Part shown: piece after piece, positions 36,614 through 47,107 of the stretch
How the letters are laid out: each line of letters starts with the position of its first letter
How positions within the stretch are numbered: the first letter of the stretch is position 1
Assembly: GCA_913056495.1 (NCBI GenBank)
Contig: CAJXMO010000001.1
Span: forward strand, 186,001-250,000
Reading direction: 5' to 3'
DNA: 64,000 nucleotides
DNA from: an uncultured Alteromonadaceae bacterium
GTDB taxonomy: Bacteria > Pseudomonadota > Gammaproteobacteria > Enterobacterales > Alteromonadaceae
Position numbers and translations under genes: made by a program
Notes under the pieces: model-generated
What the model saw: only the letters and a program-made list of their open reading frames with translations
Database searches by the model: none
Told to the model about the DNA's origin: nothing

Positions 36614-37459
36614 ATGGATATTGAACTGGCAAAAACGTTTTTAGAAATTATGCATCTGGGTTCATTTAATGAGGCCGCACAGCGTTTACATGTTACTCAG
36701 ACCACGATTACCGCCCGAATCAAAGCACTGGAATCTGAACTCGGTAAAAGCTTATTTGTACGCAACCGGGCCGGCGCTAAACTCACTGCCGATGGCGAAC
36801 GTTTTTCCAGTTATGCGTTAAATCTGGTTCAGACTTGGGAGCAGGCTAAACAGAGTTTAAATCTGGCTGATAATCAGCAAGACGCGATTAGAATTGGTGT
36901 AGAACAAAGTTTGTGGAACCCGATTATGGTCGACTGGATTAAAGCCATATCAGCAGCAGATTCGGCTATTCATATTTATAACCAGGTGTCTGAGGCCGAT
37001 ACCTTAATTGCTGCACTGGAGAATCATTATTTAGATGCGATAGTGGTGCATACACCTAACTATTATTCCGGATTTGTAGTGGAGCAGTTAGTTGAAGAAA
37101 AGCTTATCCATGTACAAAATAAAAATCAGCCTGAACCCACTTTGTTTATTGATTGGGGGAGTGATTTTAAGCGTCAGTTTGATAAGGCATTACCTCATTC
37201 AAGGCAAGCAGCGATGTCGTTTAATTTTGGCCCGCTGGCACTTAAAATTATGTTAAACCAAGGCGGCAATGGCTATTTCAGAACCCGTGTAGTGTCACCT
37301 TATCTTGCTCAGGGAAAACTCAAAAAGGTACAGGGTGCCCCTGAATTTACTTATCCAGTTTATGTTATGTATCGCAAATCCGAACCTGCAAATGCAATTT
37401 CAGTGGCGCTTGAGCGCTTGCGTTTAAGCATTCATCAAGAGGCTTACTGGCGCGTCTGA
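36614..37459 (+). CDS. LysR-family regulator (HdfR-like)
   Basis: This 281-residue regulator begins MDIELAKTFLEIMHLGSFNE, with the winged helix in AAQRLHVTQTTITARIKALE and the wing in LFVRNRAGAKLTADGERF. The length and N-terminus resemble HdfR (279 residues) of E. coli, a regulator of flagellar and glutamate genes. The effector domain's IRIGVEQSLWNPIMVDWI also has the HdfR pattern. It is divergent from the HPP gene, which may be its target. Family sure; HdfR orthology only likely. Confidence 0.85.
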   Translation: MDIELAKTFLEIMHLGSFNEAAQRLHVTQTTITARIKALESELGKSLFVRNRAGAKLTADGERFSSYALNLVQTWEQAKQSLNLADNQQDAIRIGVEQSLWNPIMVDWIKAISAADSAIHIYNQVSEADTLIAALENHYLDAIVVHTPNYYSGFVVEQLVEEKLIHVQNKNQPEPTLFIDWGSDFKRQFDKALPHSRQAAMSFNFGPLALKIMLNQGGNGYFRTRVVSPYLAQGKLKKVQGAPEFTYPVYVMYRKSEPANAISVALERLRLSIHQEAYWRV

Positions 37460-37585
37460 GCTTTTCGGCTGTAAAGGAGAGTATTCATTGGTAATTAAGC
37501 GCCCGTATCTGTAGAATCTGCGACAATTTTAAACCGCTTTTCGTGGTTACATCATTCTATTATTTAATTCATAAGTGAGTCTGTT

Positions 37586-39178
37586 TTGATTACAACTGCA
37601 AATATCACCATGCAATTTGGTGCTAAGCCCCTGTTTGAAAATATTTCGGTCAAATTTGGTAATGGAAACCGTTATGGTTTAATCGGTGCCAATGGCTGTG
37701 GTAAATCTACATTTATGAAAATTTTAAGCGGTGAGCTAGAACCCAGTGCCGGTAATGTTTCAGTTGATGTTGATGAACGCTTAGGTAAATTGAATCAGGA
37801 CCAGTTTGCGTTTGAGCAGTATTCAGTGATTGATACGGTTGTGATGGGCCATAAAGAGCTTTGGCAAGTTAAATCTGAACGCGACCGTATCTACAGTTTA
37901 CCAGAAATGAGCGAAGAAGATGGGATGAAAGTTGCCGATCTTGAAACTGAATTTATGGAAATGGATGGTTATTCGGCAGAGTCAAAAGCCGGTGAATTAT
38001 TACTTGCTGTAGGGATTCCGCTAGAACAGCATTATGGATTAATGTCTGAAGTGGCACCCGGTTGGAAACTTAGGGTATTACTGGCTCAGGCGTTATTTTC
38101 GGACCCGGATATTTTATTGCTCGACGAACCAACTAACAACTTGGATATAGATACGATTCGCTGGCTTGAAGATACCTTGAATGCGCGTAAATCCACCATG
38201 ATTATTATTTCGCATGACCGTCACTTTTTAAACTCTGTCTGTACTCATATGGCTGATTTGGATTATGGTGAGTTAAATGTATATCCGGGTAACTATGATG
38301 AATATATGACGGCTGCTACTCAGGCGCGCGAACGTTTATTAGCTGATAATGCAAAGAAAAAAGCCCAGATTGCTGAGCTGCAAACTTTCGTCAGTCGTTT
38401 CTCGGCTAACGCATCAAAAGCAAAACAAGCGACATCTCGTGCTAAGCAGATTGAAAAAATTGAACTGGCTGAAGTGAAAGCCTCTAGCCGGGTTAATCCT
38501 TTTATCCGGTTTACGCAGGAAAAGCCTTTATTCAGAAACGCACTGGAAGTGACTAACTTAACCAAAAGCTTTGATGAAGGTCCGGTTTTTAAAGACTTTA
38601 ATATCATGGTTGAAGTGGGTGAGAAGGTGGCTATCATAGGTCAGAACGGGGCCGGTAAAACAACCCTAATGCGCACGCTTTTAGGCGAATTAGAGCCGGA
38701 TTCGGGTGAGGTTAAATGGTCTGAAAATACCCAGTTTGGTTATTATGCACAGGATCATTCTGCTGATTTTGAACAGGATATAAACCTGTTTGACTGGATG
38801 AGTCAGTGGAAAAAAGAAGGGGATGATGAACAAGCTGTCCGCGGTTATTTAGGACGTTTACTCTTCTCAGCCGATGATATTAAAAAATCAGTTAAGGTTA
38901 TTTCAGGTGGTGAGCAGGGCCGCATGTTATTCGGCAAAATTATGATGCATAAACCCAATATGATCATGATGGACGAACCAACTAACCACTTGGATATGGA
39001 ATCTATTGAATCTTTGAATATGGCGTTAGAGCAATACGAAGGCACCGTCTTTTTTATCTCGCACGACAGAGAATTTGTATCTTCCATTGCGACCCGTATT
39101 ATAGAAATAACCGATAATGGCATTATTGATTTTGCTGGCACCTATGAAGAGTATTTAAAAACCAAAGAAGTGCAATAA
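37586..39178 (+). CDS. ybiT: ABC-F translation-factor ATPase YbiT
   Basis: This 530-residue protein, the same length as E. coli YbiT, has two ABC cassettes and no membrane part. The first Walker A is GANGCGKST and the second GQNGAGKTT; the Walker B motifs are [11 protein letters not shown] and [11 protein letters not shown]. The second cassette has the canonical signature [10 protein letters not shown]; the first reads [17 protein letters not shown], as in YbiT. The linker with [20 protein letters not shown] is the P-site tRNA-interaction motif region. ABC-F proteins act on stalled ribosomes. The start is a TTG at 37586 in the family's usual place. Confidence 0.95.
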   Translation: MITTANITMQFGAKPLFENISVKFGNGNRYGLIGANGCGKSTFMKILSGELEPSAGNVSVDVDERLGKLNQDQFAFEQYSVIDTVVMGHKELWQVKSERDRIYSLPEMSEEDGMKVADLETEFMEMDGYSAESKAGELLLAVGIPLEQHYGLMSEVAPGWKLRVLLAQALFSDPDILLLDEPTNNLDIDTIRWLEDTLNARKSTMIIISHDRHFLNSVCTHMADLDYGELNVYPGNYDEYMTAATQARERLLADNAKKKAQIAELQTFVSRFSANASKAKQATSRAKQIEKIELAEVKASSRVNPFIRFTQEKPLFRNALEVTNLTKSFDEGPVFKDFNIMVEVGEKVAIIGQNGAGKTTLMRTLLGELEPDSGEVKWSENTQFGYYAQDHSADFEQDINLFDWMSQWKKEGDDEQAVRGYLGRLLFSADDIKKSVKVISGGEQGRMLFGKIMMHKPNMIMMDEPTNHLDMESIESLNMALEQYEGTVFFISHDREFVSSIATRIIEITDNGIIDFAGTYEEYLKTKEVQ

Positions 39179-39260
39179 TCGCTGCTTTGCGCTAAGCGTA
39201 CTATTTTGTAGTGCCCGGTTTAGCTCAGTATGAGCATCAACTGATATCGCTTAAAAAACA

Positions 39261-39295
39261 AAAGCCCGTCAATATTTAAAATTTTGACGGGCTTT
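39261..39295. terminator. Bidirectional terminator between ybiT and leuA
   Basis: AAAGCCCGTCAA (39261-39272) pairs with TTGACGGGCTTT (39284-39295). A-runs and T-runs flank both arms, so it can end transcripts of both convergent genes. Confidence 0.92.
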
Positions 39296-39327
39296 TTAAA
39301 TTATTCATTGCAGATTGTGGTTACAGG

Positions 39328-41022
39328 TTAAACCTCAGCCGTTTCTTGCTGAATCTGCTCTGATTTAACCAAAGTCCGGTTTAAGCCATTTATTAACGCC
39401 TGAATGGCCGCTGTGGTAATATTGCTGTGTTTGGCCACGCCAAAATGGGTTTGGCGTCCGGCTATTTTTAACTCAATGTAACAGATTGCTTTTACATTGG
39501 AGCCTTCCCCAATTGAGTGCTCATGGTAATCAATCACTTCAATCGGCATTTGCACATATTGACTTAAGGCCTGCGCTGCGGCATCAATCGGACCATTACC
39601 TAAGCCGATGACATCAACTTGTTTGCCCTGATATGCAAACGTAATTTCTACCTGTTGCTGACTGTCTGAATAATCAGTGACATGATTGCTCTGATATTCT
39701 ACGGGCGCTGATTTCGTCAAATACTCCTGAGTAAATAAATCAACAATGTCTGTGCCGCTGATTTCTTTCCCGCGACTGTCATTGACTTGTTGAACTATTT
39801 TACTGAATTCAATCTGTAATTTTCTTGGCAATTGAATACCGGCCTGTTGTTCAAGCAAAAAGCTGACGCCGCCTTTGCCTGACTGGCTGTTTACTCTCAC
39901 AACCGCATCATAGCTTCGGTTTAAATCAGCCGGATCGATTGGCAAATAAGGCACTTGCCATAATCCATTTTTATCCTGTACGGCCAAGCCTTTTTTAATC
40001 GCATCCTGATGTGAACCTGAAAATGCGGTAAAGACTAACTCACCGGCATAGGGGTGGCGCGGATGGACCGGAATTTGGTTACACGCTTCCACTAATTTTC
40101 TGACTTTATCAATATCCGAAAAATCAAGACCCGGATGCACACCTTGAGAATATAAGTTAAGTGCTAATGTGACCAAATCCACATTGCCGGTTCGCTCACC
40201 ATTGCCGAATAAGCAGCCTTCTACTCTGTCTGCGCCGGCCATAACGGCAAGTTCAGCAGCCGCGACGGCTGTACCTCTGTCGTTATGCGGGTGAACACTT
40301 AAAATAATGGCTTCACGATTATTTAAGTTTCTGTGCATCCATTCAATCTGATCGGCATAAGTATTCGGCGTGTTCATTTCAACGGTTGCCGGCAAGTTAA
40401 TAATCATTTTATTGTCTACCGTCGGTTGCCAGACATCATTCACTGCATCACAGACTTCTTTGGCAAACTCGATTTCAGTACTTGAAAATACCTCTGGTGA
40501 ATACTGATAAGTCCAGTTCACTTCCGGTGCATTTGCGGTTAATTCTTTAACCCATTTTGTGCCCTGAATTGCGATATTTTTAACACCGGCTTTATCTGTG
40601 CGGTAAACAATTTCACGAAATGCTGGCGCAAGCGGATTATACATATGCAAAATAGCTTGTTTAGCGCCGCGTAAGCTTTCTACCGTGCGTTCAATTAATT
40701 CGTAGCGGGCTTGCACTAAAACTTCAATAGTGACATCATCCGGAATATGATTCTCTTCAATTAATAAACGGACAAAATCAAAATCGATTTGTGATGCAGA
40801 CGGAAACCCCACTTCAATTTCTTTAAAGCCCATCGCAAGCAATTCTTTGAAAAAGCGTAATTTGGTTTCAATCGACATAGGATCAATTAATGCCTGATTG
40901 CCATCACGTAGGTCAGTGCTCATCCAGATAGGTGGTTTGTCGATAAAATTATTCGGCCACTGACGATCTGGTAAACTGACGCCGACAAATCTTTGATATT
41001 TGCTCGCTGGATCTTGAATCAT
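39328..41022 (-). CDS. leuA: 2-Isopropylmalate synthase (long form)
   Basis: This 564-residue enzyme condenses acetyl-CoA with 2-oxoisovalerate, the first committed leucine step. The catalytic start is [17 protein letters not shown] and the metal His pair is in [20 protein letters not shown]. The C-terminal regulatory domain carries [14 protein letters not shown] and is the leucine-feedback site. The length and ASKYQRF start match the longer LeuA type rather than the 520-residue E. coli type. No leuBCD is nearby. It is divergent from an Lrp-type regulator. Confidence 0.95.
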   Translation of the reverse strand: MIQDPASKYQRFVGVSLPDRQWPNNFIDKPPIWMSTDLRDGNQALIDPMSIETKLRFFKELLAMGFKEIEVGFPSASQIDFDFVRLLIEENHIPDDVTIEVLVQARYELIERTVESLRGAKQAILHMYNPLAPAFREIVYRTDKAGVKNIAIQGTKWVKELTANAPEVNWTYQYSPEVFSSTEIEFAKEVCDAVNDVWQPTVDNKMIINLPATVEMNTPNTYADQIEWMHRNLNNREAIILSVHPHNDRGTAVAAAELAVMAGADRVEGCLFGNGERTGNVDLVTLALNLYSQGVHPGLDFSDIDKVRKLVEACNQIPVHPRHPYAGELVFTAFSGSHQDAIKKGLAVQDKNGLWQVPYLPIDPADLNRSYDAVVRVNSQSGKGGVSFLLEQQAGIQLPRKLQIEFSKIVQQVNDSRGKEISGTDIVDLFTQEYLTKSAPVEYQSNHVTDYSDSQQQVEITFAYQGKQVDVIGLGNGPIDAAAQALSQYVQMPIEVIDYHEHSIGEGSNVKAICYIELKIAGRQTHFGVAKHSNITTAAIQALINGLNRTLVKSEQIQQETAEV

Positions 41023-41176
41023 ATTGCGCTCCGTGATGTGTTGTTACACTTAAAAAGTTGAATTGATCATTATCTTACGGGTTTTGGCTGGTTAATGATT
41101 GCGAATCGGCTATTAATTTTCATCTTGTTAGCAATAAAATTTTAATAATGTGCTAATATTTGAAATAAAATATCTC

Positions 41177-41653
41177 ATGGTGGCCAAAGTGGAACTGGAT
41201 AAATACGATAAACTCATATTACAAACAATTCAACAGCATGGTCGGATATCCAATCAGGAACTAGCCGATGCGATAAATTTATCTCCTTCTCCCTGCCTGC
41301 GGCGAGTTCGCCAGTTGGAAGATGCCGGTTTAATCGATGGTTATATTGCGGTTGTTAATGCCAGAGCACTGGGTTTAACCTTATTGTCTTTTATTCAGAT
41401 TAGTATGGATAAACATACGCCAGAGCGGTTTGATATGTTTGAAAAAACCATTGCCGATTTACCTCAGGTATTAGAATGTCATTTAATTACCGGGCAAAGT
41501 GCGGATTATTTATTGAAAGTGATTGTCAAAGATATGGATGACTTTCAGGACTTTTTATTAAATAAATTAACCCGAATTGAGGGGGTAACAGGCGTGCATT
41601 CGTCATTTGTGCTTAAATCGCCGGTAAAAAGTTCAGCATTACCAATATATTAA
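41177..41653 (+). CDS. Lrp/AsnC-family transcriptional regulator
   Basis: About 158 residues with an N-terminal helix-turn-helix: LDKYDKLILQTIQQHGRISN, then QELADAINLSPSPCLRRVRQ and LEDAGLIDGYIAVV. The C-terminal RAM domain runs from LTLLSFIQIS to the ESHLITG-like ECHLITGQSADYLLKVIV and senses amino acids. ATG 41177 gives the family's usual N-terminus; a GTG at 41150 would add nine residues. Its divergent arrangement with leuA, whose start is about 150 bp away, suggests it senses a branched-chain amino acid and controls leuA; this is inferred. Confidence 0.9.
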   Translation: MVAKVELDKYDKLILQTIQQHGRISNQELADAINLSPSPCLRRVRQLEDAGLIDGYIAVVNARALGLTLLSFIQISMDKHTPERFDMFEKTIADLPQVLECHLITGQSADYLLKVIVKDMDDFQDFLLNKLTRIEGVTGVHSSFVLKSPVKSSALPIY

Positions 41654-41736
41654 TGTGAAATAATACGAATAATTCATCTTGATTCAGATTTAAATTCTAT
41701 TAGTCTATTTAAGACGATTAACGATAGGGATTCGAT

Positions 41737-42249
41737 ATGTTAACTACGCTCGCCAAGCTCTTTATTGCGCTTAATTCAGAAAACTCACCTAAACAAATCA
41801 GTTATGCGATTGCCCTTGGCATGATTATAGGGCTAACGCCTCTATTCAGTTTGCATAATCTGGTGATTTTATTTTTAGCCTTTGTAGTGCGCGTTCATTT
41901 AGGCGCATTCTTTGCTGGATGGACTGTCTTTAGTATCTTAGGGTTATTATTTGCACCGCTATTTGCCAGTCTCGGACACGGCTTATTAACGCTACCGGCG
42001 CTGGCTGGTTTGTGGGATACCTTGTATCAGTCAACCTTTATGCAACTGGCGCATTTTCACCATACCACTACATTAGGTTCTTTATTGGTTAGCTTGATTG
42101 TATTTTACCCGTTAGTGCGCTTGCTGAATCATCTGATTTTAAAATACCGGACGCATATTATGGCCTATGTTTTAAAGTTCAAGATTGTGCAAACCTTAAA
42201 AGCATCCAAGGTGTATAAAGCTTATAGCCAATTGCAAGGAGCTCAGTAA
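41737..42249 (+). CDS. TIGR03546-family membrane protein
   Basis: This 170-residue small inner-membrane protein has three to four hydrophobic segments (YAIALGMIIGLTPLFSLHNLVI, LGAFFAGWTVFSILGLLFAP, GSLLVSLIVFYPLVRLL). The phrase ALGMIIGLTP resembles DUF2062-type membrane proteins. The family TIGR03546 is always encoded just before a TIGR03545 gene, as here, where the stop overlaps the next start (49-base-free TAATG junction at 42247-42251). The function is unknown; the tight coupling implies a complex. Confidence 0.83.
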   Translation: MLTTLAKLFIALNSENSPKQISYAIALGMIIGLTPLFSLHNLVILFLAFVVRVHLGAFFAGWTVFSILGLLFAPLFASLGHGLLTLPALAGLWDTLYQSTFMQLAHFHHTTTLGSLLVSLIVFYPLVRLLNHLILKYRTHIMAYVLKFKIVQTLKASKVYKAYSQLQGAQ

Positions 42250-44042
42250 TGAAAAAATATTTTAGATGGCAGGGGTTGTTAGGCCTGATTGCCTTTTTAG
42301 CTTTTATAGCCGCGATTATTTATATATTTGCCGGTTGGATAATTAAAACCGGTATTGAGCAGGGCGGTGGCTGGTACTTAGGGGCTGAGGTTAATGTAGA
42401 AGCCGTGAATGTTAACTGGTCTCCTTTTACGCTGGACATTGTTGAGTTTCAGGCAACCGACCCAAAAGCGCCTGAATTTAATGCCATGCAGTTTAAACAG
42501 GCTAAAGCTGAGGTAGATTTATGGCAGTATCTGTTGGGCAAAGTCATAGTTGATGATTTAACGCTGGCAGAACTTGAATTTGGCGGAAAAAGAGCGTCAG
42601 TTGGGGAAGTTTACCGTGTGCCTGAAGGTAAAAACACTAGTCAAACAGAACAGGCTGGCGAAGCAAAAGAGATGGCCCTTCCGGATGTTAAACAGCTTTT
42701 AAAAGACGCAGATTTAATTACGGTTTCCAAAGCGGAGCAATTGCAAACTGTATATCAAGCTGAAAAAGAGCAGTTAGCGCAAATTAAAGATAATTTACCG
42801 GACGAAGAAAAGCTGGACTTTTATAAACAAAAAGTCAAAGAAATTCAGGATACTAAAGTTAAAACGGCGGAAGATTTAGTTAAATTAAAAGCGCGTTTAG
42901 ATGAGTTGAAAGCTGAAATTAAAGCGGATAAAAAGCAAATTTCACAAGCCAAGGACTCACTTCAAAGCAGCAAGGATAATTTAAAGCAGGCTGTTACTGA
43001 GCTTAAGCAGGCACCGGATCAGGACTGGCAGGCGGTTAAAACTAAATATCAGCTAGATACTTTTGAAGTGGAGGATGTCGCGCATATTGTGTTTGGTGAA
43101 AAAGGACGTGAATATTATACCCAAGGCATGGAAATTTATCAGATGCTGAAACCTTTTCTTAGCACAGATAGTGAATCTGCCACAGAAGAGCAAGCCATAG
43201 TGGATGTGGGGCAGTTTATTCATTTTACTGAAGATGCGCCGCAACCAGACTGGTTAATTAAGCAAGGTATGGTGAGTGTGAAAACGCCACAAGGCTTGTT
43301 TAGTCTTGATTTGTCTGAAATTAATATGCAGCACTGGAAAAGAAACAAAGCCAGCTTGATTGAGGTCAGCTCTAATCAGTTAAAAGGGAATGGTCAAATT
43401 AGTGGCAAAATCGATTTCTTTAAGGCAAAAGACGGTAATTTCCTCAGTGAAGGTAAATGGCTACTTGAGCAACTGCAAATTGGTGCCGCACAATTGGACG
43501 AAGAAACGATACAGTCAGCTGCTAAATCTGCGCTTAGTCTGGCAGCCGCTAAATTGTTTGCAGACGGTGAATTTAAGCTGAATAACTTTGATTTAGATGC
43601 TGTGATTAAACTGGATTTACTGGATCCGACTTTTGTGACTAATGCGAGCAAAGGCTGGCAGAAAAAAGTTGTTCAGGCGCTTAATGATGCAGCTAAAATT
43701 CCGGCTGAAATCGATATTCTAGGCTCTGTCATGTCCCCGGATTGGAAAATTCATTCTCAGATTGATGAGATAATTAAAGGCAGTGTGACTCAGCAATTGG
43801 ATGCTAAATTGACTGAATTCAAAACCGATTTACAAAGTCAGCTGAATCAGAAAGTTGCCTCCAGCTTAAAACTTAGCGATCAACAAGCCGGCGAATTGGC
43901 TAACTTAGACGCTTGGTTAAATGATGCGGATGGCACGTTAAATAACTTGTTGGATACTCAGTTAAAATCTGTGGTTGATCAGGAAAAAGAGAAAGCCAAA
44001 GAAAAAGTAAAAGATAAACTTAAAAATCTATTTGGTGGTTAA
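42249..44042 (+). CDS. TIGR03545-family envelope protein
   Basis: This 597-residue protein has one N-terminal membrane anchor (LLGLIAFLAFIAAIIYIFAG) and a long periplasmic part. GGGWYLGAEVNVEAVNVNWSPFTLDI is the AsmA-like opening of the family. Residues about 165-255 form a lysine/glutamate-rich coiled coil, and the rest is beta-rich with a second short coil at the C-terminus. It is translationally coupled to the TIGR03546 gene. The AsmA-like start suggests an envelope or lipid-transport role, but no function is proven. Confidence 0.83.
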   Translation: MKKYFRWQGLLGLIAFLAFIAAIIYIFAGWIIKTGIEQGGGWYLGAEVNVEAVNVNWSPFTLDIVEFQATDPKAPEFNAMQFKQAKAEVDLWQYLLGKVIVDDLTLAELEFGGKRASVGEVYRVPEGKNTSQTEQAGEAKEMALPDVKQLLKDADLITVSKAEQLQTVYQAEKEQLAQIKDNLPDEEKLDFYKQKVKEIQDTKVKTAEDLVKLKARLDELKAEIKADKKQISQAKDSLQSSKDNLKQAVTELKQAPDQDWQAVKTKYQLDTFEVEDVAHIVFGEKGREYYTQGMEIYQMLKPFLSTDSESATEEQAIVDVGQFIHFTEDAPQPDWLIKQGMVSVKTPQGLFSLDLSEINMQHWKRNKASLIEVSSNQLKGNGQISGKIDFFKAKDGNFLSEGKWLLEQLQIGAAQLDEETIQSAAKSALSLAAAKLFADGEFKLNNFDLDAVIKLDLLDPTFVTNASKGWQKKVVQALNDAAKIPAEIDILGSVMSPDWKIHSQIDEIIKGSVTQQLDAKLTEFKTDLQSQLNQKVASSLKLSDQQAGELANLDAWLNDADGTLNNLLDTQLKSVVDQEKEKAKEKVKDKLKNLFGG

Positions 44043-44064
44043 AATGGATTGCTAAGTTAACCTT

Positions 44065-44087
44065 AAGGGAGCCAGGCTCCCTTTTTT
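44065..44087 (+). terminator. Terminator after the TIGR03545 gene
   Basis: AAGGGAGC (44065-44072), 3-base loop, GCTCCCTT (44076-44083) running into a T-run. Confidence 0.9.
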
Positions 44088-44281
44088 ATTGCCTGCTGCT
44101 TGGTTTGCATTACCATAAGTTGCAGTATTAATCCGGCCTGTTCTCACCTTTATAATAAATAAAAATTATAATTAAATTATATTTTCTATTATTCTGTCTG
44201 TTGCTATGATGCAAACTCTGGCATAAAAGCTGACAAGTTATTTTTAATGCAACCGGCATTTTTCTAAGTTGACAATTACAA

Positions 44282-45454
44282 ATGAAAAAGAAAAAAAGAA
44301 TTGCGATTTTGTTTAACGCGAGTAAAGCATACGACAGAAAGGTGATTTCAGGTATTGCCCGCTATATTCAGCAGGGAATTAACTGGGATCTTTATCTGGA
44401 AGAAGATTATTTAATTCATTTGGAAAAAATTAAGTCATGGAAAGGAGACGGTATTATTGCCGACTTTGATGATCCTAATATTATTGAGTATGTAAAAAGT
44501 CAGTCGGTTAAAGCTGTCGGCATAGGGGGTTCTTATCTGGACCCGGAAAAATACCCGCCGGGCATTCCTTATGTTGCAACCAACAATCATATAATTGCCA
44601 AACTGGCGGTTGAACATTTTGTCTCTTTGGGATATCGCAATATGGCTTTTTACGGACTCCCTGACAGAGCCGGAAACCAGTGGTCAAGAGAGCGCGAAGA
44701 ATCCTTTGTTTACTGGCAACAAGAGTTGGCACCGGATGCACCGGATGCTCATACTTACAGAGGGTTTTTAAGTAGCTATAAAAACTGGACTAAAGCAATG
44801 AAGCGGCTGGAAGAATGGCTTATTGAATTGCCTAAACCGGTTGCCATTTTAGCTGCAACGGATACCCGTGCCCGTCAGCTAATTGAGGCTTGTCGCAGTG
44901 CCGAATTAAAAATACCGGATCAGGTTGCTATTTTGGGGGTGGATGACGATGATATTGTGAACGTCCTCACTGGTAATCGGCTAAGCAGTGTACGTCAGGG
45001 CAGTGAATATATGGGGTTTTTGGCTGCTAAATTATTAGATCAGCAGCTTAAAGGGGAACCCGTAGACCCTATGGTGCAAGTGATTGAACCTATTGGAATA
45101 GTGCAAAATGCATCAACCGACCATTTTTCTGTTTCAGATCAAGTTGTCAAAGATGCGATTAGTTATATTAAACATCATGCATGTGACGGTATTCAGGCGA
45201 CCCATGTATTAAGGCATTTGAATTTATCCCGGGCAAATGTTGAAAATCGCTTCCGACAACATTTGAACAGTTCGATTCATCAGGAAATCGTCAAAGTACA
45301 GCTGGCTAAAGTGAAGCAGCTTTTATTGCAATCCAATATGACATTAACTGAAATATCCGAAAAGACAGGTTATAACACAGTTCAGTACATGATCATGGTC
45401 TTTAAAAAACAAACCCAATTAACGCCCAGTCAGTATCGCGAAAAATTCACATAA
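44282..45454 (+). CDS. xylR: Xylose operon regulator XylR (AraC-type with periplasmic-binding-like sensor)
   Basis: This 390-residue protein, close to E. coli XylR (392), has a LacI-like ligand domain: RIAILFNASKAYDRKVISGI, then GDGIIADFDDPNIIEY and VAILGVDDDDIVNVLT. A C-terminal AraC-type DNA-binding domain follows, with two helix-turn-helices (THVLRHLNLSRANVENRFRQ and TLTEISEKTGYNTVQYMIMVF). In E. coli it activates xylose catabolic and transport genes when bound to xylose. No xyl genes lie in the window, so targets are elsewhere. A histidine kinase gene starts 21 bp downstream. Confidence 0.9.
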   Translation: MKKKKRIAILFNASKAYDRKVISGIARYIQQGINWDLYLEEDYLIHLEKIKSWKGDGIIADFDDPNIIEYVKSQSVKAVGIGGSYLDPEKYPPGIPYVATNNHIIAKLAVEHFVSLGYRNMAFYGLPDRAGNQWSREREESFVYWQQELAPDAPDAHTYRGFLSSYKNWTKAMKRLEEWLIELPKPVAILAATDTRARQLIEACRSAELKIPDQVAILGVDDDDIVNVLTGNRLSSVRQGSEYMGFLAAKLLDQQLKGEPVDPMVQVIEPIGIVQNASTDHFSVSDQVVKDAISYIKHHACDGIQATHVLRHLNLSRANVENRFRQHLNSSIHQEIVKVQLAKVKQLLLQSNMTLTEISEKTGYNTVQYMIMVFKKQTQLTPSQYREKFT

Positions 45455-45474
45455 TTAGGAACAAACTTATCTCG

Positions 45475-47028
45475 ATGGCTATGTATAACCGTTTATTGGC
45501 CAAATTTTTTGGCGATAATATTAGTATGCGTCAGCAGATATTAAGCGTCATTATTATTGGTGTTATATTTTTATGTCTGCTCGGAAGTTTATTGATCGCT
45601 TGGATCAGCACTCAAAAAATTCGTGAAGTCACCTTATCTCATGCCATTGAAAAGTTGCATGCTTTTGGCGAAAAAGCACAAACCGGCTTTATACGTCAGG
45701 ACGAAATTCAGCTCAATCGATTATTAGAGCAAACAGTTTCACAAAAATCTGTTATGGGGGCGGCCATTGTGGATGCGCAGGGCAAAACCATAGCGGCTTT
45801 AAATTTATCTTCAGAACAGGTGCTTCGTTCTCAGAACCTACTTTCCAGAGGCCCGGGTATGGCTCAATATGAAGATAATCATGCGTTTATGTTAGTGAAA
45901 CCGGTTGTGTTAAATGTACGCCAGCAAAACTCGATAGAGGCGCAAACTCAGGGCAGTGTGGTGATTCAAGTCAATAAAGATACGCTCAAAAACGCCCGGC
46001 TGGATACATTTTTAACCATATTTTCGGTTGGACTGGCTATGTCCTTATTTATGGTAGGGCTGGTCAATATTACGATAACCCGGTTTACCCGGCCAATTTA
46101 CCGGCTGGCTGATTTAATGAAAGAATCAAAGCATACAGGCATGCATTTATTATCTCAGGAAGAAGGACCGAAAGAGATCAAAGATATGGCACAGGCTTAT
46201 AATGCCATGATTAAATCTTTAGATGAGCAAGAAGAAAAGTTGCGAAAACACAGTGAACAACTAGAGCAACAGGTTGAAATCAGGACTGAAGAACTGGTTA
46301 ATGCCAGAGATGCCGCACTAACTGCTTCGCGACATAAATCCGCTTTTTTGGCCAATGTTACTCATGAGCTGCGTACCCCAATTCAGGCCATAATCGGTTA
46401 TATTGATTTGGTGAAAGAGGAGCTTGAACTTGACGGACAGTACGAATATTCCGCCGATTTAAACAAAGTTCAGCTGAGCTCTGAAAGGCTTCTGAACTTA
46501 ATTAACGGGATTTTAGATTTGTCGAAAGTGGAAGCCGGTAAAATGGATGCCAAGGTTTCAGTGGTAGAGGTCAAACCCATTATAAAACATGCGGTTGACA
46601 GTATCACCCCCTTGCTGGATATGCATCAGAATCTGCTGGTAGGTCCGCAAAATGATACTGAATTATTTATCGAAACCGATAAAAGCATGGTCCAGCAAAT
46701 CGTGATTAACCTGCTGAGCAATGCCTGTAAATTTACCCGCCAGGGTACTATCAGTATTGACTATTATTCAGATAAAACCGATTTTTATGTCACTTTACAG
46801 GATACAGGGTGTGGGATATCTGCCGAGCAGATTAATGACATATTTGATGAATTCCGGCAGGTTAACCGGGTTAAACGCGTGCAAGAACCCGTCAGTGCAA
46901 AAAAATTCGACGGAACCGGGTTAGGACTTGCGATTAGTCAGAAATTTGCCCATTTGCTAGGGGGGGAAATTACGGTGAAAAGTCAGGTCGGAGAAGGCAG
47001 TCAATTTACGCTTAGATTGCCCTTATAA
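45475..47028 (+). CDS. Membrane sensor histidine kinase
   Basis: This 517-residue kinase has TM1 at about residues 21-43 (ILSVIIIGVIFLCLLGSLLI), a periplasmic sensor of about 130 residues, TM2 at about 178-200, a HAMP domain and a coiled segment (EEKLRKHSEQLEQQVEIRTE). The HisKA domain's phospho-His is near residue 298 in NVTHELRTPIQAI. The ATPase domain has N (NLLSNACKFT), G1 (DTGCGIS) and G2 (GTGLGLAISQKFA) boxes. No receiver domain or response-regulator gene is near, so it is an orphan. It follows xylR by 21 bp and may be co-transcribed; the signal is unknown. Confidence 0.93.
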   Translation: MAMYNRLLAKFFGDNISMRQQILSVIIIGVIFLCLLGSLLIAWISTQKIREVTLSHAIEKLHAFGEKAQTGFIRQDEIQLNRLLEQTVSQKSVMGAAIVDAQGKTIAALNLSSEQVLRSQNLLSRGPGMAQYEDNHAFMLVKPVVLNVRQQNSIEAQTQGSVVIQVNKDTLKNARLDTFLTIFSVGLAMSLFMVGLVNITITRFTRPIYRLADLMKESKHTGMHLLSQEEGPKEIKDMAQAYNAMIKSLDEQEEKLRKHSEQLEQQVEIRTEELVNARDAALTASRHKSAFLANVTHELRTPIQAIIGYIDLVKEELELDGQYEYSADLNKVQLSSERLLNLINGILDLSKVEAGKMDAKVSVVEVKPIIKHAVDSITPLLDMHQNLLVGPQNDTELFIETDKSMVQQIVINLLSNACKFTRQGTISIDYYSDKTDFYVTLQDTGCGISAEQINDIFDEFRQVNRVKRVQEPVSAKKFDGTGLGLAISQKFAHLLGGEITVKSQVGEGSQFTLRLPL

Positions 47029-47107
47029 GAGGTTATTGATAGGGCTTATATTTGATTTTATCCGGCTTACGCTGATATTTCGGATTAGGCTCTTGTGCTT
47101 GGCGAAA

